Below, one piece after another: positions 1 to 6,067 of a DNA stretch of 8,195 nucleotides. The stretch lies in the NCBI GenBank assembly GCA_017452215.1, contig JAFTMU010000366.1, positions 1 to 8,195 on the forward strand, given 5' to 3'. Position 1 is the first letter of the stretch; each line of letters starts with the position of its first letter. A model generated the notes under the pieces. It worked only from the letters and a program-made list of their open reading frames with translations. It was not told where the DNA came from and searched no databases. The stretch is from Clostridia bacterium. GTDB lineage: Bacteria > Bacillota > Clostridia > Oscillospirales > CAG-272. A program made the translations under genes and the position numbers.

Positions 1-19
1 AGGTTATTATCACTTATAA
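1..19 (+). CDS. Possible 3' end of an upstream gene (5 codons)
   Basis: Reading from base 2, the frame encodes GYYHL and then stops with TAA at 17-19. This is the only + strand frame with a stop before the terminators at 74-100 and 135-183. A gene transcribed into this window from the left would therefore most simply end here. The other two + frames stay open through both hairpins, which argues against their being coding. Five codons cannot identify a product, and the gene could equally end before the window. Confidence 0.25.
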
Positions 20-73
20 CTTTACGGACACTATCGAGCCGCATAAAATCAACACCGAAACCATTACCGAAAC

Positions 74-100
74 GGAAAGGCAGATCGACTCTGCCTTTTC
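74..100 (+). terminator. Weak terminator-like hairpin
   Basis: The arm AAAGGCAGA (76-84) pairs perfectly with TCTGCCTTT (90-98) around the loop TCGAC. The stem can be extended by a G.T and a G-C pair to 74/100. The T run is short (TTTT, interrupted by C), so termination would be weak. It may act in tandem with the stronger hairpin at 135-183 to end an upstream transcript. Confidence 0.4.
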
Positions 101-134
101 TCTCAAATCAGGTTCGTACATTCTCCCTGCTACT

Positions 135-183
135 GCACCAACAAAAAAAGCCGAGGCAATCGCCTCGGCTTTTTTGTTGGTGC
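135..183. terminator. Strong, symmetric intrinsic terminator
   Basis: An 8-bp perfect GC-rich stem, GCCGAGGC (150-157) with GCCTCGGC (162-169), has an AATC loop. It is flanked by seven A on the left and six T on the right, so it has a terminator layout on both strands. The pairing continues beyond the A/T tracts: GCACCAAC (135-142) is complementary to GTTGGTGC (176-183), giving 22-23 nt arms with a single unpaired A. It probably ends the upstream transcription unit and insulates the promoter at 232. Confidence 0.85.
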
Positions 184-231
184 GGGAAACGGCTCGTAAA
201 ATTTTTTTGTTTTACAATTTATTTTTTTGCA

Positions 232-260
232 TTGACATTCCAAAGCTTCCATGTTATAAT
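232..260 (+). promoter_or_regulatory. Sigma-A promoter with extended -10, for the acyltransferase operon
   Basis: The -35 box TTGACA (232-237) matches consensus exactly. A 17-nt spacer leads to TATAAT (255-260), also exact, preceded by an extended -10 TG at 252-253. An A/T-rich tract upstream (about 197-229) could act as an UP element. The expected start of transcription is near 267, giving a leader of roughly 55 nt before the ATG at 323. No operator is evident, and this looks like a strong housekeeping promoter. Confidence 0.9.
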
Positions 261-322
261 GTTCCCGAAAAACCATTTTCGTCAGATACCCCATCATTTT
301 ATCATCAAAATACGGAGGACCT

Positions 323-1525
323 ATGGAACTTAAAGCACTTGCCGCCTCTCTTGGGATCACCGAATATCCCGAGGGTCTGGAAGCGGTGTATCGGCACACC
401 GCCACCGCAAAAAGCAAGCTCGCCGACCCCGAGGAGCTTGCACGACTGGAGGCGGAATACCAGATCTTCGGCGAGCTCTTCCCCACCGTGCAAAAGGGCG
501 CCGAGGAGCTTCGTGGAAACGAGGCGCTATTCCGATACACAGCGGCTGTCGCCGCTTACGTCGAGCCTCTGCCCTGGCATATTGCCCGTACCGTTCCGTT
601 ACCCAAGCCATTCGACGGCATCAAGGGCAGCTCCTGGACAACGATCATGATCCTGCTTTCTCTCGTCCCCAAATCGGCTGCCTTTTTTACCGATCGAGGA
701 CTTGACAAAGCAGAAATCAAGCTGATATTTGGGGATCTTTGCGCCTCCCTCAAAAACGAATACGCCAAAACGGGATCCTACTTCTTTGACATCTCTCAGT
801 TCGGTTGGAGTCTGTTGATCCTTTCCGGCGAAATGACACGCCACGGGGTGTTCTTCTTCCACCGTGCCTCCTTTAACAGCAACGCTGTGATCCTGAAAAA
901 CAAGCAAAGCGGCGAACGTCTCCCCATGATGACAAAGGGCAGCTTCCACCGCTCGGGCGAGATTCTGGGCAGCGCCGGTTGCACTGATAAGGACGGCGCC
1001 TTCGAGGCGGAATATTACGAGGACGAAAGCATCTTTCAGGGGCATCTGGTCAGAGACGGTGTAGCCTCCCCCACTCTCTCCACTTTGAAAAAAGAGGAAT
1101 GGGAGTGCGTTCTGCGCACCGAGGACAACGTGCTCTCCCTGCATATTCCCACCAACAGCAGTCTCTCCCCCGAGGATATTCAAGCAAGCTTTCGGGAAGG
1201 AGTCGCACGAATCAAAAAATGCTTCCCCGAGTTTTCCCCCAAGGCATTTTACTGCCACTCCTGGCTGCTTTCTACCTCACTTGAAAGCATGATCGGGGAA
1301 AAATCAAAGATCGTACAGTTCGGCAACCGCTTTTTGCGCTTCCCCGTCCTCTCCAACGGTCTTGGGCATATGTCCTACGTTTTCCCGAGCTACAAGTCAA
1401 CGGGATGGCAGGATCTCCCCGAGGGAAGCTCCCTGCAACGGAATCTCAAAGCCCACTATCTGAGCGGAAAATTCATTCTGGAATCTGCGGGCGTCATCAT
1501 GGACGATCCCACACTGTATCAATAA
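323..1525 (+). CDS. GNAT-like acyltransferase domain protein (NAT_N/GNAT_C type)
   Basis: This 400-residue soluble protein has no signal peptide or membrane segment. From memory of the family, it resembles two-domain proteins with an N-terminal N-acyltransferase-like domain and a GNAT-like C-terminal domain, formerly a DUF. Supporting signatures are a hydrophobic helix followed by FFTDRGLDKAEI (about 106-134), an FGWSLL segment near 160, a conserved-looking strand LHIP (273-276) and the motif CHSWLL (311-316), followed by the IVQFGNRF strand. The fold implies acyl-CoA-dependent acyl transfer, but no substrate is known and activity is inferred. GGAGGA (314-319) lies just ahead of the ATG, a close but usable spacing. 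It shares an operon with the amidohydrolase-like gene 16 nt downstream, behind a strong promoter. Family assignment is fairly confident; function is open. Confidence 0.72.
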   Translation: MELKALAASLGITEYPEGLEAVYRHTATAKSKLADPEELARLEAEYQIFGELFPTVQKGAEELRGNEALFRYTAAVAAYVEPLPWHIARTVPLPKPFDGIKGSSWTTIMILLSLVPKSAAFFTDRGLDKAEIKLIFGDLCASLKNEYAKTGSYFFDISQFGWSLLILSGEMTRHGVFFFHRASFNSNAVILKNKQSGERLPMMTKGSFHRSGEILGSAGCTDKDGAFEAEYYEDESIFQGHLVRDGVASPTLSTLKKEEWECVLRTEDNVLSLHIPTNSSLSPEDIQASFREGVARIKKCFPEFSPKAFYCHSWLLSTSLESMIGEKSKIVQFGNRFLRFPVLSNGLGHMSYVFPSYKSTGWQDLPEGSSLQRNLKAHYLSGKFILESAGVIMDDPTLYQ

Positions 1526-1541
1526 AAAAGGAGACTACATC

Positions 1542-2225
1542 ATGAAAATTGCAACACTCGTGCGTGAAATGCACGTTGAACCCTTGGATAGTATCTTCTC
1601 CCCCCGTATGTACCTGTCCATGGATCTTTACACCATGGCAAAGGAGCTGGATTTTGAATTGGTCGCCATCATCTCGGGACAGGATTGCGAGGAGATCTGC
1701 AAGCTTTGCGACGGCTTGATCGTCCCCGGAAGCGCCAAGGATATCGACCCCAAATACTACGGCGGCGAGGCAATGGATCCCCCCCAACAGATCGATGAAT
1801 ACGCCCTTGACGCTAAGGTGATCGATCTGTTCGTCAAGCAGGGAAAGCCCATCTTCGGCATCTGCGGAGGACACCAGGATCTCAATATCTATTTTGGCGG
1901 AAGCATCTCAAAAATCGATTACGATCCCCACCAGGACGAAAACAAATACCATGAGGTGATCGCAGAGAAGGATTCCTTCGTCTATGACGTATTCGGCTCT
2001 ACCGATATTCTCGTCAATTCTCACCACGGCTGGGCAATCGACCGCCTGGCTCCCAATCTCCGTGTGGTAGCAAGATCGAAGAAGGATAACGTCATTGATG
2101 CAGTGGAGGACCGTGAAAGAAAGATCTTTGCCACCCAATGGCACCCCGAACTTTCCTACCGCATGGGAGACCCTATTGAAAAGAAATTCTTTGAGAACTT
2201 CATTCGTCTGTGCGCAAATAAATAA
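1542..2225 (+). CDS. Peptidase C26 / gamma-glutamyl-GABA hydrolase family, class I amidotransferase fold
   Basis: This 227-residue cytosolic protein has the class I glutamine amidotransferase fold of the PuuD-like C26 family, which typically cleaves gamma-glutamyl amide bonds. The nucleophile elbow is GICGGHQ with Cys108. The catalytic His201 and Glu203 lie in QWHPELS, so the triad is complete. The early GLIVPGSAKDIDP (58-70) and the VNSHHGWAID segment (158-167) are also typical. Most relatives I recall have Arg after the nucleophile (GICRG); here it is Gly109. AAGGAG (1528-1533) sits 8 nt before the ATG. The gene follows the acyltransferase-like gene by 16 nt and ends at a terminator, so the two are probably co-transcribed. 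A role in polyamine or gamma-glutamyl metabolism is a family-level guess; no puu-type neighbours are present. Confidence 0.88.
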   Translation: MKIATLVREMHVEPLDSIFSPRMYLSMDLYTMAKELDFELVAIISGQDCEEICKLCDGLIVPGSAKDIDPKYYGGEAMDPPQQIDEYALDAKVIDLFVKQGKPIFGICGGHQDLNIYFGGSISKIDYDPHQDENKYHEVIAEKDSFVYDVFGSTDILVNSHHGWAIDRLAPNLRVVARSKKDNVIDAVEDRERKIFATQWHPELSYRMGDPIEKKFFENFIRLCANK

Positions 2226-2234
2226 CCGATCTTC

Positions 2235-2270
2235 AAGGAAGCAGAGTCTTTTATGACTTTGCTTCCTTTT
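2235..2270 (+). terminator. Intrinsic terminator of the two-gene operon
   Basis: The arm AAGGAAGCAGAGTC (2235-2248) pairs with GACTTTGCTTCCTT (2255-2268), 14 bp with one G.U pair, around the loop TTTTAT. It is followed by a T-rich tail (TTTTCTT). It begins 10 nt after the stop at 2225 and separates the operon from the ftsK promoter. Confidence 0.85.
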
Positions 2271-2305
2271 CTTGAAAAACCTTGACAAAAACTTCCCTTT
2301 TGCTC

Positions 2306-2334
2306 TTGCAATTCCTTTTTTGAGATGTTATAAT
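2306..2334 (+). promoter_or_regulatory. Sigma-A promoter with extended -10, for ftsK
   Basis: TATAAT (2329-2334) is preceded by an extended TG at 2326-2327. A 17-nt spacer separates it from TTGCAA (2306-2311), which matches the -35 consensus at four of six bases. The ten bases ATGTTATAAT here are identical to those in the promoter at 251-260. A second TATAAT overlaps at 2334-2339. Transcription should begin near 2341, leaving a leader of about 64 nt. That leader holds a perfect 10-bp palindrome, GGGAGCTCCC (2364-2373), and can form a 7-bp hairpin (2363-2369 with 2380-2386). Confidence 0.8.
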
Positions 2335-2389
2335 ATAATGTGGATATTTGTATGTGACATATAGGGAGCTCCCACAGGCGCTCCTTGGA

Positions 2390-2404
2390 AAGGATTTAGG
2401 AAAG
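2390..2404 (+). promoter_or_regulatory. Ribosome binding site deciding the ftsK start
   Basis: AAGGA (2390-2394) lies 10 nt before the ATG at 2405, and a second AGGA (2398-2401) lies 3 nt before it. The in-frame upstream TTG (2348) and GTG (2354) lack any Shine-Dalgarno and would fall within about 15 nt of the predicted transcription start. ATG 2405 is therefore the better start. Confidence 0.7.
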
Positions 2405-5400
2405 ATGAGCGACAAAAATCAATCCTCGCAAAAAGAGCAACAGAGTGCGCCACCCATCAAGAAAAAGAAAATCAGCGCCTATGACGAGCCCTTTGGCATC
2501 GAGCGTACCCCCTTTGACGTGGAGAACTCCCCCGAAAGCGCCTCGATCCCTATGAAGAGCAGCGTCAAGGAGCCGGAGCCTCTCCCCACGGAGGAGCCCA
2601 CCCCCGCCGAAGAAACGGTAACGGAGGAAAAAAAGGCAACTCCCCCGAAACGATCGGGAACAGCTGCAAAGCCTGCCGCAAAAAAGGCAGACACCAAGAA
2701 AAAGACGCCCGAGAGCGACACCAGAGTGCACGCCTCCACCGCCTCCCGCAAAGGCTCCACCGCCACCGTGACCAACAAAAAGGAGAATCCGCAAAAGCTC
2801 AATATGGACGTTCCCCGCTCGGCAAGAGCGGCGCACCAGGTGATCCCCTTTGTCCTCATCGGCTTGAGCATCTTTGTCGGGATCTCTCTGATCCTGAACA
2901 TCTTTTGCAATTGGCGCAACGTCCTGGGAGATCCGGGACAAGACCCGGGACAGCATTGGATGGGCATTGTAGGCTATTATATCTGCTACTTCCTGTTCGG
3001 TCTGTTCGGTCCCGCCGTGTTCGCTCTGCCCTTCCTGCTTTTGAATCTGGGCATTTATTGGAAGCGCTATATTGATCATAAGCTTGCCATCAAAAAGATC
3101 GTTGCCACCCTGCTCTTTATCGTAATGTTGGCGTCCGTCATTCACGTATTTTGTCTGATCCCCTTAAATGAAATGCGTGATATCCCTATCGACAAGCTGA
3201 TGGACGTGGGCGCAAAGATGAACGGCGGCGGCGTCATTGGCGGAAAGCTCGGATACCTGTTGTATAGTCTTTGCAACTTTACGGGCTCTCTGATCATTGA
3301 ATTTTTGCTTTTGATCGCTTCTCTCTTCTATTTCCTTGGCATGACTCCCCAATACGTTTGGAGCTACCTGCGCAACCGCCGACAGCTCCACGCCAAGCGC
3401 TCTCCCTCCTACTCCGAGCAAAGCGCAGAGGAGGCAGGCAACCGTGCAAAAATGGAGGCAAAGATCCGTCGCACCACCTCGGGACAAGCATCGATCGAGG
3501 GCGAGGATTTTGACGGTGAGGCTCCCTTGGGCGCCGTTCGTGTGATCAAGGCAGCATCCACCAAAAAGACCCACGCCGACAAGATGGCTCCCATGCCCAT
3601 GCCCCGACTCGACCCCAACGACGGAGAGGACGTGTTCGTTCCTGACGCCGTCAATAAGAAGATGGCAGAGATGGAGGAGGAGCATATCGCCGCCAACACC
3701 GTCACCCTGCCCAAGGGATACCCCAACCACAACACTGAGGAAAAGCCCATTGACCCCTCTGCAAACAAGGATGCGGCAGTAGAGCCCATCTTCCCCAAAA
3801 CGGCAGATAACCGGCAGGCTCGCCGAGTGCCCAGAGCCGACCGCAGCTTTGATCTGAAAAGCATTTTCGTGGATCTGGACGACAAGGGTGCATTGATGCA
3901 ACGCAAGCACGCTCCCGTCCCCCCCGAGGTACCCTTGGGTGCCCCTCGCACGGCGGCAACCCGCCCTGCACAAGGTGCGGCGACGGCGGCGCCCACTGCG
4001 CCTCAAAGACCGCAGCGTCCTGCATCCACCACAGCGCCAAGCGCTCAACGTCCTGCGTCTCCTGCCACTCCCACAGGAGCGACTACAGCGCAAAGACCGC
4101 AATCGGTCTCCTCTACGCTCCGTCCTCCCGTTTCGGCAACCGCTGCTCCCACAGCCGCTCCCGGAGCAAAGACCGCTCCCCAACCGGCAGGGCAAAAGCC
4201 CTTGCCCAAGGCGCCTGTGCAGGAGAAGCAGCCTGTATTCCATAAGGTCACGCCCGAAAAGAAGGATTTTGGACTGACGAACGAGGAGTTCGAGCGTCTG
4301 GAAGCCCAGCAGGTGACCCTGCCCCGTGCAGGCGTTAAAAAGGCAGATGGCGCAAAGCCCGCCGCTCCCAAAGCGACAGACGCAGCTTCGGCAAAAACCG
4401 ATGCAAAGGCGCCCGCCAAAGCGGCAAAGCCCACAAAATCCACTTCCAAGCGCTATATTTTCCCGCCGATTTCTTATCTCCATCCCGGGGAACCCCTGAC
4501 CGAGGAAAACCAAATAGAGCTGAACAACAGCCGTACCGCCCTTGCTTCAACGCTTAAAAGCTTCCACGTTGGCATTGAGGACGACATCCGCTACGCCCAC
4601 GGACCTACGGTCACCAGATACGAGATCACCCCCTTGGCAGGTGTGCGTGTGCGCACCATCACCAATCTTTCCGACGATATCGCTCTGGCGCTCCGTGCCT
4701 CGGGAGGCATTCGTATTGAAGCTCCCATTCCCGGCACCAATGCGGTGGGTATCGAGGTTCCCAACAAGACCAGAAGCACTATTTATCTGCGTGAATTGAT
4801 CGAAAGTCGGGAGTTTGCCTCCTCCAAAAACAAGCTCACCGCTTGCCTTGGCGCAGGAATCGCAAACGAGCCCTTGATCTTCGATATCGCAAAGATGCCT
4901 CACCTTCTGATCGCAGGTACTACGGGAAGCGGTAAGTCGGTTTGTATCAACTGTATCGTGATGAGCTTGCTCTACAAGGCACGGCCCGACGAGGTCAAGC
5001 TGGTCATGATCGACCCCAAAAAGGTAGAGTTCAGCATTTACAAGAACATTCCTCACCTGATGGCTCCCGTGGTCACCACGCCCAAGGATGCCGCAGGCGC
5101 CCTGCAGGCTTGTGTGGAGGAGATGGAGCACCGCTTTGAATTGTTCGAGCAGGTGGGTGTACGTGATCTCAAGGGCTACACTACCAAGACCGCAGACGAT
5201 CCCGATATGCCCAAGCTTCCCTATATCGTCATTATTATCGACGAGCTTGCCGATTTGATGATGACCGCCCGTGACGAGGTGGAAACGGCGATCTGCCGTA
5301 TCGCACAAAAGGCCCGTGCAGCAGGAATGCACCTAATCATCGGTACGCAACGTCCCTCCGCAGACGTAGTGACGGGTCTGATCAAATCCAATGTTCCCTC

Positions 5401-5953
5401 CCGTATCGCCTTTGCGGTCAAATCCCAGGTAGACTCCCGTGTCATTCTGGACCACATCGGCGCCGAGGCGCTGACAGGACGGGGAGATATGCTCTTCGTT
5501 CCCATCGGCTCTATGCGGGATACCCGTGTACAGGGCGCATTCGTGGATGACAAGGAGGTCGAGAAGATCTGCGAGTTTATCCGTGCCACCAACGGCACCG
5601 CCGAATACGACGAAAAATTCATCGCCAAGCTCAAGGAGCTGGCTGCGCAATGTGGCAATAAGGGCAAGGCAAGCGCAGAGCCCGTTCCCATGGGCGAGGA
5701 CGGCGACAAGGCGGCAGACAGCAAATATGCCGATGCCGTTCGTATCGCCATTGAGGAAAAGCGCATCTCCACCTCTCTCCTTCAGCGCAAGCTGGAGATC
5801 GGATACAGCCGTGCGGCAAAGCTCATCGACCGCATGCAATCCGAGGGGTACGTTTCTCCTCCCGACGGCTCCAAGCCTCGCACCATTCTCATTACCGCCG
5901 AGGAATACATGGCAAAGTTCGTGGACAACCCTGACGGCGGCGAAGCAGAATAA
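2405..5953 (+). CDS. ftsK: DNA translocase FtsK/SpoIIIE
   Basis: This 1182-residue, septum-anchored, ATP-driven DNA pump clears and segregates chromosomes at division. Residues 1-145 are a hydrophilic, Lys/Glu/Pro/Thr-rich extension. The membrane domain follows, with hydrophobic segments at about 146-168, 187-219, 232-252 and 288-311. A low-complexity linker (about 318-682) includes a Pro/Ala/Thr/Gln-rich block at 513-606. The motor begins near 683, with Walker A GTTGSGKS (838-845) and Walker B IIIIDE (Asp946, Glu947). The GTQRPSADVVTG and GRGDML motifs are also present. The gamma winged helix (about 1107-1166) carries the GYSRAAKLIDRM helix that reads polar DNA motifs in relatives. The length lies between B. 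subtilis SpoIIIE (about 790) and E. coli FtsK (1329). All key motor residues seen are intact. Whether its main role is vegetative (FtsK) or sporulation (SpoIIIE) cannot be told from sequence. It has its own promoter. Confidence 0.96.
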   Translation: MSDKNQSSQKEQQSAPPIKKKKISAYDEPFGIERTPFDVENSPESASIPMKSSVKEPEPLPTEEPTPAEETVTEEKKATPPKRSGTAAKPAAKKADTKKKTPESDTRVHASTASRKGSTATVTNKKENPQKLNMDVPRSARAAHQVIPFVLIGLSIFVGISLILNIFCNWRNVLGDPGQDPGQHWMGIVGYYICYFLFGLFGPAVFALPFLLLNLGIYWKRYIDHKLAIKKIVATLLFIVMLASVIHVFCLIPLNEMRDIPIDKLMDVGAKMNGGGVIGGKLGYLLYSLCNFTGSLIIEFLLLIASLFYFLGMTPQYVWSYLRNRRQLHAKRSPSYSEQSAEEAGNRAKMEAKIRRTTSGQASIEGEDFDGEAPLGAVRVIKAASTKKTHADKMAPMPMPRLDPNDGEDVFVPDAVNKKMAEMEEEHIAANTVTLPKGYPNHNTEEKPIDPSANKDAAVEPIFPKTADNRQARRVPRADRSFDLKSIFVDLDDKGALMQRKHAPVPPEVPLGAPRTAATRPAQGAATAAPTAPQRPQRPASTTAPSAQRPASPATPTGATTAQRPQSVSSTLRPPVSATAAPTAAPGAKTAPQPAGQKPLPKAPVQEKQPVFHKVTPEKKDFGLTNEEFERLEAQQVTLPRAGVKKADGAKPAAPKATDAASAKTDAKAPAKAAKPTKSTSKRYIFPPISYLHPGEPLTEENQIELNNSRTALASTLKSFHVGIEDDIRYAHGPTVTRYEITPLAGVRVRTITNLSDDIALALRASGGIRIEAPIPGTNAVGIEVPNKTRSTIYLRELIESREFASSKNKLTACLGAGIANEPLIFDIAKMPHLLIAGTTGSGKSVCINCIVMSLLYKARPDEVKLVMIDPKKVEFSIYKNIPHLMAPVVTTPKDAAGALQACVEEMEHRFELFEQVGVRDLKGYTTKTADDPDMPKLPYIVIIIDELADLMMTARDEVETAICRIAQKARAAGMHLIIGTQRPSADVVTGLIKSNVPSRIAFAVKSQVDSRVILDHIGAEALTGRGDMLFVPIGSMRDTRVQGAFVDDKEVEKICEFIRATNGTAEYDEKFIAKLKELAAQCGNKGKASAEPVPMGEDGDKAADSKYADAVRIAIEEKRISTSLLQRKLEIGYSRAAKLIDRMQSEGYVSPPDGSKPRTILITAEEYMAKFVDNPDGGEAE
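3941..4222 (+). repeat. Low-complexity Pro/Ala/Thr/Gln-rich tract with degenerate QRP repeats
   Basis: Inside ftsK, this segment encodes a run rich in Ala, Pro, Thr and Gln, with recurring (A/P)QRP(A/Q/S) units. At DNA level, the 11-mer CAAAGACCGCA occurs at 4004-4014 and again at 4091-4101. It is a disordered spacer between membrane anchor and motor. Such tracts vary in length between strains by slippage or unequal recombination. The long minus-strand open frame opposite it is a by-product of this composition. Confidence 0.6.
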
Positions 5954-5964
5954 GCTCTTGCTGC

Positions 5965-5992
5965 TTGACTTTTGGATTTTATCTTTTATAAC
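5965..5992 (+). promoter_or_regulatory. Candidate promoter for cls
   Basis: TTGACT (5965-5970) and TATAAC (5987-5992), each five of six to consensus, are separated by 16 nt. They lie 12 nt after the ftsK stop. The predicted start of transcription, near 5999, falls inside the left arm of the palindrome at 5995-6036. That is where a repressor site, or a 5' stem-loop of the transcript, would be expected. Confidence 0.5.
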
Positions 5993-5994
5993 AG

Positions 5995-6036
5995 ATAGCA
6001 AGAATGAACTGTTGCAAAACAGTTCATTCTTGCTAT
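5995..6036. repeat. Perfect 19-bp inverted repeat with GCAA loop
   Basis: The arm ATAGCAAGAATGAACTGTT (5995-6013) is exactly complementary to 6018-6036, around the 4-nt loop GCAA. It is AT-rich and has no T run after it on either strand, so it is not a standard intrinsic terminator. It begins 2 nt downstream of the candidate -10 box and ends 18 nt before the cls Shine-Dalgarno. It could be an operator, a transcript-stabilising 5' hairpin, an mRNA 3'-end structure for ftsK, or a copy of a dispersed intergenic repeat. The sequence alone does not decide. Confidence 0.85.
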
Positions 6037-6054
6037 TGAAAAAAAACAAAGAAC

Positions 6055-6060
6055 AGGAGG
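6055..6060 (+). promoter_or_regulatory. Strong Shine-Dalgarno for the cls TTG start
   Basis: A consensus AGGAGG lies exactly 7 nt before TTG at 6068. This spacing fixes the non-ATG start, and no in-frame ATG lies nearby with a comparable site. Confidence 0.85.
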
Positions 6061-6067
6061 CTCCGCC

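Larger units (their letters stand above)
1..322. other. Intergenic region with tandem terminators and a promoter
   Basis: This stretch of more than 300 bases holds no convincing gene. It contains a possible gene end (to 19), a weak hairpin (74-100), a strong long-arm terminator (135-183), an A/T-rich tract (about 197-229) and a sigma-A promoter (232-260) feeding the gene at 323. Two + frames happen to be open across it, but they read straight through the perfect terminator stem. A 35-codon minus-strand frame starting near 117 has no well-spaced ribosome site and an implausible composition. Confidence 0.6.

Noticed and set aside
3..130. A coding reading of the frame starting at base 3
   Set aside because: The translation has a plausible look, but it has no stop before the terminator and reads on through both hairpins to 650, which a real gene end would not do.
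174..650. A 158-codon + strand open frame
   Set aside because: It starts within the outer right arm of the terminator, crosses the promoter and overlaps the acyltransferase gene in another frame. Its Ser/Pro/Arg-rich product looks non-biological.
599..1258. A 219-codon minus-strand open frame
   Set aside because: It is a shadow of the acyltransferase gene, which has a promoter, a ribosome site and family motifs on the + strand.
2282..2287. A consensus TTGACA as the ftsK -35 box
   Set aside because: At 16-18 nt downstream there is no -10-like sequence. The real TATAAT at 2329 is 41 nt away, and TTGCAA at 2306 has the right spacing.
2348..2404. An upstream TTG start adding 19 residues to FtsK
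   Set aside because: It lies about 7 nt from the predicted transcription start and has no Shine-Dalgarno. ATG 2405 has one at suitable distance.
3164..4513. A 449-codon open frame on the minus strand
   Set aside because: It lies entirely opposite the FtsK membrane-linker region. Its product is a Cys/Gly/Arg/Leu-rich mix with no domain, produced by the Ala/Pro/Lys codon bias of the sense strand. No ribosome site supports it.
5995..6036. The palindrome as an intrinsic terminator for ftsK
   Set aside because: The stem is perfect but AT-rich, and no T run follows it on either strand (TGAAAA on +, CTGTTA on -).
5995..6036. The palindrome as the ends of an insertion sequence or integration site
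   Set aside because: The arms are separated by only four bases and no transposase or integrase gene is present anywhere in the window.
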